Of a stretch of 64,000 nucleotides of DNA, positions 1 through 11,829 are shown one piece after another; positions within the stretch are counted from its first letter, which is position 1, and each line of letters starts with the position of its first letter. Position numbers and translations under genes: made by a program. Under the pieces are notes generated by a model, which worked only from the letters and a program-made list of their open reading frames with translations, had not been told where the DNA came from and searched no databases. The stretch is from contig CM057234.1 of assembly GCA_029891385.1 (NCBI GenBank), positions 28,072,350-28,136,349 on the forward strand, written 5' to 3'. The DNA comes from Erythroxylum novogranatense. Taxonomy: Eukaryota > Streptophyta > Magnoliopsida > Malpighiales > Erythroxylaceae.

Positions 1-620
1 CATCACCCCAACTAATTAAAAATAAAATTGTATATTATTATACTTTCTTAAACTTCAACATGTTAGTGGGATTATTACTAAGGGTTGATGTTGTTGTTTG
101 TTTTAATTACATTAAACATATTAAAGGATATAATTTTTTGAAAGTCAACATCACTTAAATTCTGTAAAATGATTAACACATATATCATAATAAATTAATA
201 ACCATATTTCATACCTTATTCTAAATCTTGATTCTTTTTCTTGTTGTTTCTCTCAAATTGCTTTTAAAATTAGCCCACCCCCATCACTATAGTTGCACAA
301 GTTTTTAACCTCAAATGGAATCCACATAACGTGTTGAGGAAACTCTATAACCATTACAGAAAAAGTTAGACAAATAGTACTAACTTCCTTAAAGTCTAAG
401 CTTATTTATAACTATTTTGAACATTTTAATAATTTAATTAAAATTAAGTTCTAATTTCAATTAAACTTTAATTAAAATTACAATTAATTCTAATTAAATA
501 CTAATTGAGTCTAAATAAGATCCAATAATTAATATTGGTCTTTATTTATTAAATATATTATATTTAATCATAAATTTTCTCAAACGTTATAATCAAGTCT
601 CGACTTGATTAAATATATTT
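1..620. other. AT-rich intergenic sequence, no gene seen
   Basis: Low-complexity AT-rich DNA with many TAATT and ATTAA runs. I see no reading frame with recognisable protein similarity and no RNA gene. The right part grades into the LTR-like relic described next. Confidence 0.5.
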
Positions 621-659
621 TCTATTTGCAACTTGTTCTTTATGTATAAGCCATTAAGT

Positions 660-1055
660 TTACAAATATGTAGGCAATAGATATAAATTATAACCTTAAA
701 ACATGTTTAGGATTACATAAATTAAACTCCTTTAGTTTACCTATAGTTATCTAATTAAACAATTTATATTCATAAATTAAGATTGACATCTAGTAATACA
801 TCATGACCCCAAATATTTAGAAATGTCAAAGTAGTTTTGACTAACATTTTCATACGTAATTAGGTTTTCAACTATGTTAATAGTAGATATAAATGAATTA
901 TATTTAGGATTAGATAAATTAAACTCTTTTAGTTTATCTATAATTTTCTAATTAAACAATTTATACTCATAAATCAAAATTTATATCTAATAACACATTA
1001 TGACCATCTAAATATTTAGGAATGTCAAAATAGTTTTGACTAACCTTTCCACGCA
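660..1055. repeat. Imperfect tandem duplication of about 190 bp inside relic A
   Basis: Two similar units lie roughly at 690-850 and 895-1045. Each runs from a TTTAGGATTA-type start through AAATTAAACTC.TTTAGTTTA, then AACAATTTATA.TCATAAAT, to ATGTCAAA.TAGTTTTGACTAAC. They differ by scattered substitutions, which indicates an old local duplication. Confidence 0.6.
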
Positions 1056-1620
1056 TGCTTTTTTCGTATAATTCAATTCTTTTATCATACAATGCTCCTA
1101 TTATACATAGAGCATGTAATTAGTGTTTATTCTATTTGAGACCAATAATGTTAGTTCTCCATCATTAGTAATTGAGACAATAAGCTATTTTACAAAGCAC
1201 CTTAGCTAAAGATTTCTCGAATCAATACTAATCAAGAACAATAATTCTCCTTAATCACTTTAGGGTGATAAATCTTGTATTGATCCCTCAACTACCTACA
1301 TATAGTTCATACTATATCCAATCACTACCAAATAAGATATCCTTTGGAATGAGCCTAAAGAAATTAATGATATTTCTTTATCTTTTGAGATGTTCTGTCA
1401 GATCAATTGCTCAAGACCTTTGTTCTCTACCTGGACCCGATAAAAAAAAAGGGATCACTTATTATAAACTTATTGAGAATGATTATGATCTAGTTCCTTA
1501 GATGGTGCCACAATATGTTATGTGGATAACAATATGTAGTACTACTTCAATAAATTTATGCGTAAGATATCCAACATCTTTTGCTCAATGAATACAAAAT
1601 ACTCATGTTTTAGTACCTAT

Positions 1621-2962
1621 CACTACAAGAAAAGCAAGAATTATTAACGAAAAATTATCGACGAAAAATATACCGTTGCAAATTACCAAAAAAAAAATCC
1701 ATTTTTGTTAGTAAAATTGATGAAATTTTTTTCGTTTAGTGATGATACTAATATTTGTCACTAAATATCGGGAGAAATCATTCTGATAAATTTTGTGATG
1801 AACTTTAGCAACAGTATAAGATTACTATTGATAAAGGATTTAGTCACGGTATAAGATATCCGTCGGTAAAAAGGCAGGAATTATTGGCGGAATAAATTTT
1901 TTTTGAGTTTACTTATGAAAAATTCCGTCGGTAAATTATTTTTAAATTTAAACTCACCCGACATCTTTCTCCACCTGTGTCTTCTTCTTCCTTCTTCCTG
2001 CGTCTCCTCTTCGACTTTCTTCCCTCTGGTTTCTCTGTTATGAACTCCTTTTCTGCTCGTCGACGTTATCTTTTCCAACCATTATCGTCATGTCTTTCGG
2101 TGGAGGTATTTTTGCAACTACTATCATATGTTTTTTCGTATATTGGATGAAAGTTAATTTGGATATTTGATTACTTTCGTTTATTTGTATATTTTGTGAT
2201 TGAAAAATAATTTTAAGGTATAAATGTTAGTGATAGAAGGGACAAGATGTGATTTTAGTTGTGATGTTGGGATAAAATTTTAATACATATAAGGTGTTTG
2301 ATGAAATGTCTGTTCTTTGAAAAAATGATTTCAGTTCTTTATTTTCAGTTTTTTTAATATGAATTTCATAATTTCAATTCTTTTACTTAAAATATAATAT
2401 AAATTACATTGATTTTTTGTAATGCATTATACTTAGATTATAGTATAATATGATATGCTTAGATTATATTATAATATGATTATAGTATAAAATGGATAAT
2501 TATATTATGGTACGAAGAGATTTAGCAAAGTCCTCTTTATAGTGACTTCCTGAGAAACTGAACACTTTGCAGGTAAATTTTAAAAAACAGTTTTTAGCAA
2601 ATTTACTGACAGAAAAAAGTTTGTAGATAAAATATATTGGATTTATCGACATAAATTTTTTCCCTAGGTAATTACCGGCATAATAACCAAATTCGTTGAT
2701 AATTTTATGACAAAAAATCTTCTTCTTCAGTAAATTTACCGACTAAACAAAATTTCCGTTAAGAAATTTATCAACGGTATACAAAATTTCTGTCGGTAAA
2801 TTTATCGATGGTATAAAAAATTTCTGTTGGTAAATTTACCTACGGCCGTATCTCTGACGCCTTTTTCTATTAGTAAATTCCGTCGCTAAATAAGCTTACC
2901 GACGAAATGTGTACAAATTTCGTCGGTAATTTTCATTGCTAAATTTTATTTTTTTGGTAGTG
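1621..2962. mobile_element. Non-autonomous CACTA (En/Spm-like) element
   Basis: The left end starts CACTACAAGAAAA and the right end finishes GGTAGTG, giving inverted CACTA termini. The subterminal regions carry many copies of a CCGTCGGTAAA / TTTACCGACGG-type word on both strands (about 1640-1940 and 2640-2950), the usual transposase-binding arrangement of this superfamily. At 1.34 kb it has no transposase. The flanking trinucleotides (TAT left, TGT right) are not a perfect target duplication. The subterminal motif matches that of the CACTA end at 43100-43915, so both belong to one family. Confidence 0.8.
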
Positions 2963-3859
2963 TGTTTCTACAACTCCTGGTGCAATAATAAGCACTAATT
3001 TGACTTAGAGATATGAGATAATTTTAGAGATCTTAAGTCAAATGATTACTTATATAGTTATTACAATGAAAATTTACATAGACATACAAGTAATATTTCA
3101 AATAAACTCTCATATAAGGTCAATGCAGTGAATTTATTATCTAAAAAGTACTTACACGTTTGTTTAAGTATCTATGTATTTTAGTTTATAGGATCAACTA
3201 CTTCCTTTATAAGGAAGAAACATAACGTGTGCTAATCTTGTGTACACTCTATTAATGTTTTGCCTTAATAGAGCAATGATTAGGGACAATTAGAAATAAT
3301 ACATAAATACAATATGAATATTATAATTACGATTTAATTTTGTTTTTAGTTGCGGTGTATATATATTCTAGGGCTTTATCATATACTTTCAAATATATAT
3401 AAGATAAATAGGCATAAACCAACAATTTTACCATTCAAATTACTCCGCTTCACCTTGTACATTAGAATGCTCGATAAACAAAAGATGATAAAAAAAGCTA
3501 AGGTAGTGTGAAATCCATATCTTTGGGTTTTTCTAGTTGGGAAAAAATTTCAATTGGCCCAACATACTGTCATTCATGAGAGAAAATGACAGACTTTGTT
3601 TAACATCGTCCTCTAATAAGAATATGACACACGTAGTCTAACATGATCCCTCTGATAAAAATATGATATAGTATAAAAAAAATAATTGTGGCTCTTTAAT
3701 ATAAGCAAATTAGGATTCCCAAATAGAAGATGCAAGATACAAGTGAAACGAGGTGTGAGTCTCCTAAAATCTACCAAATAATTACTTGGGTTATTCATTC
3801 TCTAAATCGTGAACTTTGACAAAGTTAATGTGTTTACCTAATGTGTACCACAACCAGTA

Positions 3860-4162
3860 TCTTGTTAAGGCTTTTCTTTTATATGTATCAATAGATTTCA
3901 GTAAAGAGAGACTGTTGTGTATGGTTGCTTTAGCCGGGACAAATGATAAAACAAAAAAATTATGCCTTTCAGCGTGCTTGGTTGCTATCATAAGTAATTT
4001 TTGTTCTGTCCTCGGATGATAAAAATAAAAAATTTTGTTCTTTTCAAAATTGAAGGACAAAATTTCTTGTCTCCATTTCTGAAACAAAACACATAAGCAA
4101 CTTTTAGAAATACCCCTTCTCTCACATAAGTAATTTTTTTATTCTTAATTATATTATTAAAC

Positions 4163-4209
<47 letters not shown>

Positions 4210-4944
4210 CAAAATTAATTATCTTATTATTATTATTATTAATTATTGTTATTATTGTTATTACTAATTATTGTTATAAATTTTCTACTTATTATTATTC
4301 TTAATAATAATAATAATAATAATAATACTAAATTAATTATATTATTATTATTATCATTATTATTAATTTTATACTTATGAAATTAATTATCTTATTATTA
4401 TTATTTAAATTATTAATTTATTATTATTACTATTATTAATTATTAATTATTTTATTATTATTAATAAATATTATTATAAATTTTGTACTTATTATTAATT
4501 ATTGTTATAAATTTTCTACTTATTATTATTCTTTTATTAATAATAATAATATTTTATTAATTTCATTATACGAAATTAATTATCTTATTATTATTATTAT
4601 TATTAATTTTGTACTTATTATTTTTATTATTATTATTAATTTTATTATACTAAATTAATTATCTTATTATTATTTTCATTATAAATCGTAGTAAATGTTG
4701 TCATTATTATTATTATAATTATTAATTTTGTACTTATTATTATTATTGTTGTTGTTGTTGTTGTTGTTATTGTTGTTGTTGTTGTTGTTATTGTTGTTGT
4801 TGTTGTTGTTATTATTGTACAAGATTAATTTTTTCTTCTTCTTCTTATTATTATTATTATCATTATTATACATAATTAATTTTCTTATTGTTATTGTGAT
4901 TATTAAATTCCTTATTATTATTAATTTTCTTCCTCTTACGCTAT

Positions 4945-4979
<35 letters not shown>

Positions 4980-5300
4980 TTATTATCATTATCTGAAATA
5001 AATTTCTTATTGATATTGTTATTATTATTATTATTTGTTAACTTTTTATTAATACAAATAATTTGTTTTAAAATAATTAACAAATTACATATTTTCAATC
5101 ATATTATACTACAGGGGTAATTTAGTTATTGACATTGTTTTTATGTTTTGTCAACTGCAATAAAACATATTTTTGTTATCGAGACGAAGACAGTTTTATC
5201 TGTTTTGTTCATCATAATCAAATACTTCACTGTATCCAATTTTTATTTTACTATGTCTCTAAATTTTCGTTTCATTCCGTCTCTACATACGAGAGATAGC
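3860..5300. repeat. Possible fold-back element with microsatellite core
   Basis: The flanks of the trinucleotide block look like diverged inverted arms. Roughly 3935-4130 (GGACAAATGATAAAACA..., TTTGTTCTGTCCTCGG..., AATACCCCT) resembles the reverse complement of roughly 5105-5290 (AGGGGTAATTTAGTTATTG..., CGAGACGAAGACAG..., GAGACGGAATG). Identity is modest, so the relationship is an inference. Confidence 0.35.
4155..5045. repeat. Compound trinucleotide microsatellite
   Basis: About 900 bp dominated by TTA/ATT repeats, with embedded runs of TTG (about 4746-4812), TTC (about 4833-4847) and CTA (about 4945-4980). Long poly-Asn or poly-Leu frames across it are consequences of the repeat, not genes. 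Confidence 0.9.
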
Positions 5301-5605
5301 AACTATATGCAACGTAAGACCTAAGTGAGGGCTGGATACCGTTGTTTCTAATAGTAGTTTGTTTGAATTGTAAATGGACATTAATAACTGACAAAACTAT
5401 TGGTAGGGATATCAGAGCTTAATTGAATTTTTAAGTTTTTTTTTCTCTTCATCTAATTTGTATTTGATAAGTAAAAAAGATGAAAATTTATACATAAATA
5501 TTGATAAATTTGTGCATCAGGTTTATTCATTATTAGGTACAATTAGCTTTGTTGCAAGCAACATTTTCCTGAACACTTATATCAGGTAATTAAAGATGGC
5601 TAATT

Positions 5606-6480
5606 CACTACAAGAAAAATTAGTTTCAGTAACCATTATTAATGGTTGCTAAAAATAAGAAAATGGTCGTTAAAAGTTATAACGACCAAAATCGGCTTGG
5701 TCACAAGTGGTTACAACATGGTTGTTACTAAAAGTGCTCAGTGACGAGTTATTACGTTGGTCGTTAGAAATGCACTATTAACAACCATTTCAAATTGGTC
5801 ACTAAAGGTAGAATTATTAGCGACCAAATTTATACTTGCTAATGTAAAATTTCATGGTCGCTGTAATATTAGAATGGTCGCTATAGTTATGCATACTGCG
5901 ACCAAATTGTTTTTGTTGCTAAAAAATAATCTTATAGCATGGTTGCTATAGCTATTCATACTGCGACCAAATTATTTTTGTTGGTAAAAAGTAATTTTAC
6001 TTTTTATAGCAACCAAGTCAATTGTTACTATAGCTATTCATATTGCGACCAAATTATTTTTGTTGGTAAAAAATAATCTTATAGCAACCAAGTCATTAGT
6101 TGCGCTTATTTTATCTGGTTGCTAACAAATGGTGTATCAATTTTCTTTTAGTAACTATGTTGTGACGACATGATGCTGTTGTTAAAAATTTACTTTTAGC
6201 AACCAAATAATTTGTTGTTATAGTTTTAATATCGTCATAAATTGTATTATATTTACTATAATTTAGCAAAAAAAATTAATTATTGATCACTAGAGTGTAT
6301 GTGTTAGCCACCAAAACTTGGTCGCAAAAATAATTTGGATGGTTCCTGATGTATACCTACCAGTAACCAAAATTGATTGCAAAAATAATTCAAACTGATG
6401 GCTAAAATTTATGCAATTGAAATCAAATAAATACGTAGTTGGAGAAAATTATTTCAATTGGTTATTAACAACAAATTTGA
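5606..6480. repeat. Left TIR and subterminal repeat region of the composite CACTA
   Basis: Many direct and inverted copies of GGTCGCTA / GGTTGCTA / TAGCAACCAA words follow the CACTA terminus. Some lie in longer repeated blocks of the type ATAGCTATTCATACTGCGACCAAATT. Confidence 0.85.
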
Positions 6481-7778
6481 AGTAGTTCCTGTTTTAACAC
6501 TTCAATACCTCTAACTATATATACATGATCGTATTCATTAAAACCATAAATTTTCAAAAGAAAATATAAACCAATTTATCTAAATACTCAACGAAAAAAT
6601 AATTTTATGAACATGACTTAATCTCCTGTGTCAAAATTCTCTATATACATATTTAAATGTAGGAACAAGTTCTAAAATGAAAATCAGATATCAAGAAATA
6701 TCTTCTAAGGAAAAAAAAAGTAGTCCCAACTCATAGTGTCTCTATCATATCCAAAGTCGTATAGCTGCAAAACAAATTACTAAAGTTAACATAAATGTTG
6801 CAAAGTTCATGTTTTGTATTAAGAATAATAATGTTGACATGTAATAATAGGAAAAAAGGAATTAAAGAAAAAAAAAGAATTTTTACTTTGCTTGGATCAA
6901 AATAAATCAAATATAATAACTACAAATACAAAAGAAAAAAATCACACATACCGACGTGTATGCTACAAAATGTGCATATGAATAAGAACCTGCAAAAGAA
7001 TCACATTATTGTCAATTTCAATAAACTCAAGCAACAATATTAAAAATAAAAACTGAAAAACTATAGATGATTGAATTTGGTGGAAGAAAAAACTATTCAA
7101 TCTTACGTATTACACATCAATCCAAGTCACTATCATCATAAGCTTGAAATGCAGCTTCATCTTCGCTACTCCAATACACTGGTCTTTACTTTGGGTGTCA
7201 TCCTAGTACATTTTGAAAAATAAAATCAATAGCTTTGGAACATTCCATAACAATCTTGAGCAAGGATGAGGTAGCAAAAAGGCTTTACCATGATTGAAAA
7301 TGGACAAGAGAGAGAATGTTCTTAATGATTTTATTGGTCTCTTGCTCACAGTTACCTTTTGTTTCAAAAACCAAATCAGTCAAAACACCTAATAAAATAT
7401 CTAGTGCATAAAACATAGTTCTTGGTATGAACATATCACAGCACAGTGTAAAGGAAAAAGATTCATAGTTTTGACTGATAATAAGCAAACAGCACAATCT
7501 ACAGTTTTGCAAATATAATAAGGTATAGAATCTTCAACCAACTGTAAGATAGGTTTAAGTTTGTTGAAATATGGCGTTCAAACTTGATAGGATATTTTCA
7601 ACTTGAACCTAAAGTTTCAAGTTCACTTAATATTAAGGACATTATTGCCATGATAAAGGACGTAAATAAAAAGGAGTACTTATTAAAAAAAAAGTTTTGC
7701 TTTCATACAAGATAAAGATTATAAGAAGATGTCAAAAAGTCACTAACTTAAAAATCACAAAAGAAAAATATTTGAGAC
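6481..7778 (-). other. CACTA interior with possible captured exons of unknown origin
   Basis: Short minus-strand stretches look exon-like but are not identified. One reads TFQAYDDSDLD-like before a stop near 7120 (…DEAAFQAYDDSDLD). Another lies at about 7285-7512 and ends ILSLVHFQSW. The second vaguely resembles the segment that follows the VPG motif in VPS35L proteins, but the frames around it are broken. I do not assign a gene. Confidence 0.3.
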
Positions 7779-8798
7779 CTGGAACCATGACAACAAGGCC
7801 ACATAATTTGCAAATGGATGAGAGCATCCCATCAAGAACAATGGGTGCTTGGGGCCCTACACAAGGAAATAAGTAATTCAGCAGCAATAAAGTTTCAGAA
7901 CATTAGATGATCCAAAATGGAAAAGGGAAATCAACAAACATATGATGCATATCAGTAGAATAAATTAAATAATGAGCTGCCAATTTAGAATTCCACAAGC
8001 ATATTGCCAAACAGGCATTCTTTGTGGGAATAGTGGCATATGAACAATCTGAAGCTAAGTTTAACAACCAGTATGCGTTAGGATAAAATATGATATGTTC
8101 AAAAGCTTCATCTTCTTAAACTTTTGGGTTGAATGGTTACTTACACAGAACAAAGTCATTTGTGTTATATTATGATTTATCCACACATCTTGTTAGGCGG
8201 TGTCATGCTTCATTGACAGCATGGCATGCTGTTTTACCTCAGACCCCTAACTACAACCTAAAAATAAGCAAGCACACACAGACTTGCATAAAAAAAATCA
8301 ACTAGTTCAAGTCCCAATTTATTGTCTTCTTTTGGCTTCATCTGTAACCTCATTTGCAAGTGAATAAAAACCCAATATATCTCGGATGAAAAATAAACAA
8401 GATATAATTTCCTTGCATATTTTCACAATGGTCTTAAAGCAAATGCTTAACTAATATTAATTGACTAACCATCTCTTAAGTCTGCACTTTCTAAACAGCT
8501 TAGTGCAGCAAATATGAGTCCATATGAATGAGAAACTAAACCACCCATTAAGGCAACCTGTGTTATAGCAAAGTGTCAGCGGTCTGCGTAGATACTTAAT
8601 ATATCAAAACAATGCCAACAAAAGGAAGAGACTTACCTCAGCAGTCTCCAGATAAAGACTTAACTGCTTTGCTTGAGATAAAATAGAACGTATTGTGACC
8701 TCACCAAATGCAATGCAAGATTTGACAAATACTAAATGCTTTTTGTCATCTTTCAAGCCTTTGATTGTCAAACAATTGCTTGAATGAACAAGGGTATC
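7779..8798 (-). pseudogene. VPS35L: Captured three-exon fragment of a VPS35L-like (retriever subunit) gene
   Basis: Three consecutive minus-strand exons keep order, phase and splice sites. Exon 8637-8798 (54 codons) contains DTLVHSSNCL, FVKSCIAFGEVTI and LYLETAE, and ends at a GTAAGT donor. Exon 8470-8557 contains MGGLVSHSYGL and SCLESADLRD, between a CAG acceptor and a GTTAGT donor. Exon 7779-7856 contains VLDGMLSSICKLC and VVMVPG, between a TAG acceptor and a GTCTCA donor. From memory of the family these match a C-terminal part of plant VPS35L (C16orf62/UPF0505 homologue), a subunit of the endosomal retriever cargo-recycling complex. Full-length proteins are many hundreds of residues, so only a small internal piece is present. 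No start codon belongs to it, and the following exons are absent or scrambled. It lies inside a CACTA element, so transposon gene capture with introns is the simplest explanation. Confidence 0.75.
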
Positions 8799-9489
8799 CT
8801 GGATGTACATTAAAGTTTTTGAATGTGAGATTCTAAAGAATGATTTATTTTTAACCTAGGAATGTCCCGTAACAATCATTTATCCACATTCAACAATAAA
8901 AACAGGGTGGTATTGTAAGAACAAGAAGTAATTCTACCGATATACAGTTACATTTACAATTTACTCATATACTGTCCACCTTAAACACAAATGTTGCAGA
9001 CAATATCAGAGAATGTCAACTGAGGGCTTGATACAATCTACATAATCTACTCTCCTCTTGAGCAGTTAATTAATAACAACAAACTATCAAAAAATCTCTT
9101 ATATCAAACAAATTCCGACTAGAATAACACAGCAACAATGCAAGAGGAGCAATGAAATGTAAATATCAAATCAACTCTTTAACTGATTACGAATGGATTC
9201 TATACTACCAAACCCACAAAACAAATACCCGATCAATTCCATTCATGCACAAAGTTCAACAGTAGTCATTTTCACCTCGAACCCACTATCAAAACTTGGT
9301 TTCAAGCAATGCAATCTCCTTGAAAGCCATGCTGCAGGGTCAAATTTAAGAAAAAAAACCCAAACTTTACAATTTCTAAGATAAAACAAAACAGCGTACT
9401 CCTTTCTCTATTGTTCTAAAACTAGTTAACAAAAACCCACAATCAGAATGCCATATACCAAAAGATCAAAACTTGAGAAAATAAATGGT

Positions 9490-9600
9490 GAAAAGGAAAT
9501 TACTTGAGAATAGAAGAAATCGTGATCCAGTAAACTCCGGGAGAGAGGAGAAGAGGAACCCTAGGGAAGGAGAATTTACGATTTACTAAGTAATAGTCTA
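9490..9600 (-). other. 5'-UTR-like segment with splice-donor-like end
   Basis: On the minus strand this reads like a plant 5' leader: CCTAGGGTTCCTCTTCTCC followed by a pyrimidine-rich stretch, then CTCAAGTAATTT. It may be the captured leader of the VPS35L-like fragment or of a second gene. No protein start could be tied to it. Confidence 0.3.
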
Positions 9601-9620
9601 ATAGAACTGAGGCCCAAAGA

Positions 9621-9775
9621 AAAGGAGTATAAAATCACAACGGATTGGCTCGTCCCTTTGTTCCTTGGAGAGACTAGAGGACGATGAAAGGAGTATGAAA
9701 TCACAACGGATTGGCTCGTCCCTTTGTTCCTAGGAGAGACTAGAGGATGATGAAATCATAGCAGATTGGCTCGTC
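9621..9775. repeat. 66-bp tandem repeat, about 2.4 copies
   Basis: Units start at 9621 and 9687 (AAAGGAGTAT...) and contain CGGATTGGCTCGTCCC and AGAGACTAGAGGA. A partial third copy ends with GCAGATTGGCTCGTC at about 9775. The two full units are nearly identical, so the duplication is recent. Confidence 0.85.
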
Positions 9776-9849
9776 TAAAGAAAACGGTTCAAAATGATAA
9801 AATCCTCATTTTGTGTAACAAATACTTACATGTGCCGACCCTGTAGCAA

Positions 9850-10160
9850 CTGACAAGACAAATAAACTTGGTGGAGTTTAAATCCCTTTGCCTTGTGTTG
9901 CTTCCGTGCCGCCTCTAGTCTCCTGCAGACAATGTTCCTCTTAGTTCCTGCGCCGGCACTATATACTGATTAGACAAATAAGATTGAATCACTCCCATTT
10001 AAAAACCTCCCTTTGTGTTGTTTCTGTGCGTCATAAAACGCACAAGCTGTGTGTTAAAACGCATAGTTCTAACGATGCAATGTAACGCAGCGTTGCAGCG
10101 TTTGAGTACGCTACGTTACGCAGCGTTAGCCCGTGCGTTTAACGCATGCGCTATAAGGAG
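9850..10160. repeat. Diverged duplication next to a CpG-rich, ACGCA-rich block
   Basis: A segment near 9848-9910 (AACTGACAAGACAAATAA ... TTGTGTTGCTTCCGTG) recurs in diverged form near 9967-10030 (CTGATTAGACAAATAA ... TTGTGTTGTTTCTGTG). It is followed at 10030-10155 by a dense set of AACGCA / GCGTT words, including ACGCAGCGTT twice. The origin is unknown. Confidence 0.45.
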
Positions 10161-10246
10161 TGAATTTGTTTATAGACAAACAAAATAACAAAGGGAATGT
10201 CTTGCACTTCTGTTTCACACCAAAATCCAAAAAAGGAAAAGGCAAA

Positions 10247-10441
10247 TCACCTGAGAGGTGCAAATGAGCTTTGGGAAGGAAGCCCGGTGAGAAGTACTTC
10301 GCTTAGAGCTGGTGGAGGACCATCGGCGATTATGAGTTTTTCGACTGTAATGGTTATTTCGCGGTGATGCGTGTGGTGGCAGCAAGTAGTGAATCGAAGG
10401 AACAGGGGTTTTGAGGATTTTGTTTTAATTTCATGACCCAC
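10247..10441 (-). pseudogene. Possible captured first exon, unidentified
   Basis: A minus-strand ATG frame of 64 codons includes LIIADGPPPALSEVLLTG. It ends near CTCTCAG followed by GTGATTTG, which would serve as a splice donor. Its base composition is less AT-rich than the surroundings. I do not recognise the family. Because it lies inside the CACTA element, it may be another captured piece, or chance. Confidence 0.3.
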
Positions 10442-11824
10442 CGACCCGACTCCAAGCCCAAATTAACCTATCATTGAATTGTAAGTAACAAAAATTGTAT
10501 TTAAAAAAAATATAATTTATTATTAAGTTATAAGACTTTATTTTGTAATCTCATTTTATCATATTATCAAAAATTAAAATTTATCTAATACAATTTAAAA
10601 TATAAACTAGAAAATTAATAATAAATCGATTCATCAGTTTTAATACAAAAGAAATGGTTTTAAAAAGAATTTTAAAATTGAACTGAAAATTAAATCGATA
10701 AGATAAAAGTTTAAGGTTTAAAGATTTAAGCGATATTGGATCATTATAAAACAGTATATAATAAAGATTGAATAAAATTAAAGAATTTAAAATATTATTA
10801 AGAAAAGAGATCATCTTTATTAATTGAAGTTTAATTAAAAAGGTCATTAAATAAAAATTAACCGGTTTAATTTAACTCTTTGACTTTTAAATCGTTTCTT
10901 GTTAGGATCCACTAGTGATTATTAAATCGATTACTATTAAATTATAACCTTTTTCAGTAATATAATTCAACAAGCGAGATATTACTTTCTTCCACTTGGA
11001 GACTTGAGTCAAGTCAACAATCCTCGAGTTTAACAAAGGTATTGCATAAAATGTCAAACCAATGATTGCTATATTGTCATTACCCTTAATCACTTCTTAT
11101 AATTTATAAAAAGATGTTGAAAGTAATATGTGTATATTTCTATAGTAAAACTATAGTGTATTTCAATTATGAGTTTTATAATGTAAAATGCCAATAAATT
11201 AATAGATATGGCACCTTTTTAGTAGATAGCTGTCCAGAGGTTTCCTAAACATAAATGTTATGCGGCTGTACCAAATAATGTCAATCCCATCTTCACGTAT
11301 TTGAGTTCCATTCAACGTGTTGTTTTTAAAATATATTATATTATATTTATTTTTATTATAAATTTAAAATTTTAGAAGTATAGAAAATTTTAAAGTTCCA
11401 TTCACGTATTTGAGTTCCTCCTCTTCTCACCACCACCACTCCGATTCTCACTGATTCCATTACCTATCTGTCTGTTTGATCAAAGGTCAGTTATTGCTTT
11501 GTGCTTTTATATTTCGTGCGCATATAGAACGATTACAATAACAGCCTGTTTGGAAACCTTCGAATTGAATTTATTAACGAATTGAATTCAATTATATTAA
11601 TGAGATTGAATTGAATTCAATTTTCACTATTTGAAATAAATCCAGTAATATTAAAATTGAATTCAATTACATTGTTTCGAACAAATCCAATAATATTATA
11701 ATTGAATTCAATTATTTTATATGACACATTTAACCCTGATTAAAAAATAATGTTATTAGTTTAATATAATAGTAAATTAATTGCTTTATTAAATTATTAT
11801 ATTTTATATAATAACACCAATCAA
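10442..11824. other. AT-rich CACTA interior, no gene seen
   Basis: No supported gene. A 17-bp word TCACGTATTTGAGTTCC appears at about 11293 and again at about 11403, flanking about 100 bp of AT-rich sequence. A leader-like stretch with a CAAAGGTCAGTT donor-like site lies at 11420-11495. Repeated GAATTGAATTCAATT words occupy 11565-11720, like the end of a small fold-back element. Confidence 0.4.
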
Positions 11825-11829
11825 TAAAA

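Larger units (their letters stand above)
621..3420 (+). mobile_element. Degenerate LTR-like relic (copy A), interrupted by a CACTA element
   Basis: This stretch is recognisably related to the reverse complement of 27030-28018. Shared landmarks include the segment around 1195-1295 (a CGAATCAATACTAATC-type word, then TTTAGGGTG) and the segment around 3000-3340 (CTTAAGTCAAA..., TTTAAGTATCT..., a run through ACATAAATACAATATGAATAT). Copy B begins with TGTTAGAAATTT in its own orientation, which looks like an LTR start. I therefore infer that both are decayed solo LTRs or LTR pieces of one family. The CACTA element at 1621-2962 sits inside this copy. Outer limits are approximate, and no coding remains. 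Confidence 0.5.

Noticed and set aside
3791..4087. A 98-codon minus-strand frame
   Set aside because: No recognisable family. It lies in the arm of a probable fold-back repeat with repeat-like composition.
4679..5120. Long open frames of poly-Asn/Ser (minus) and poly-Leu (plus)
   Set aside because: They are translations of the TTA/TTG/TTC microsatellite and carry no domain.
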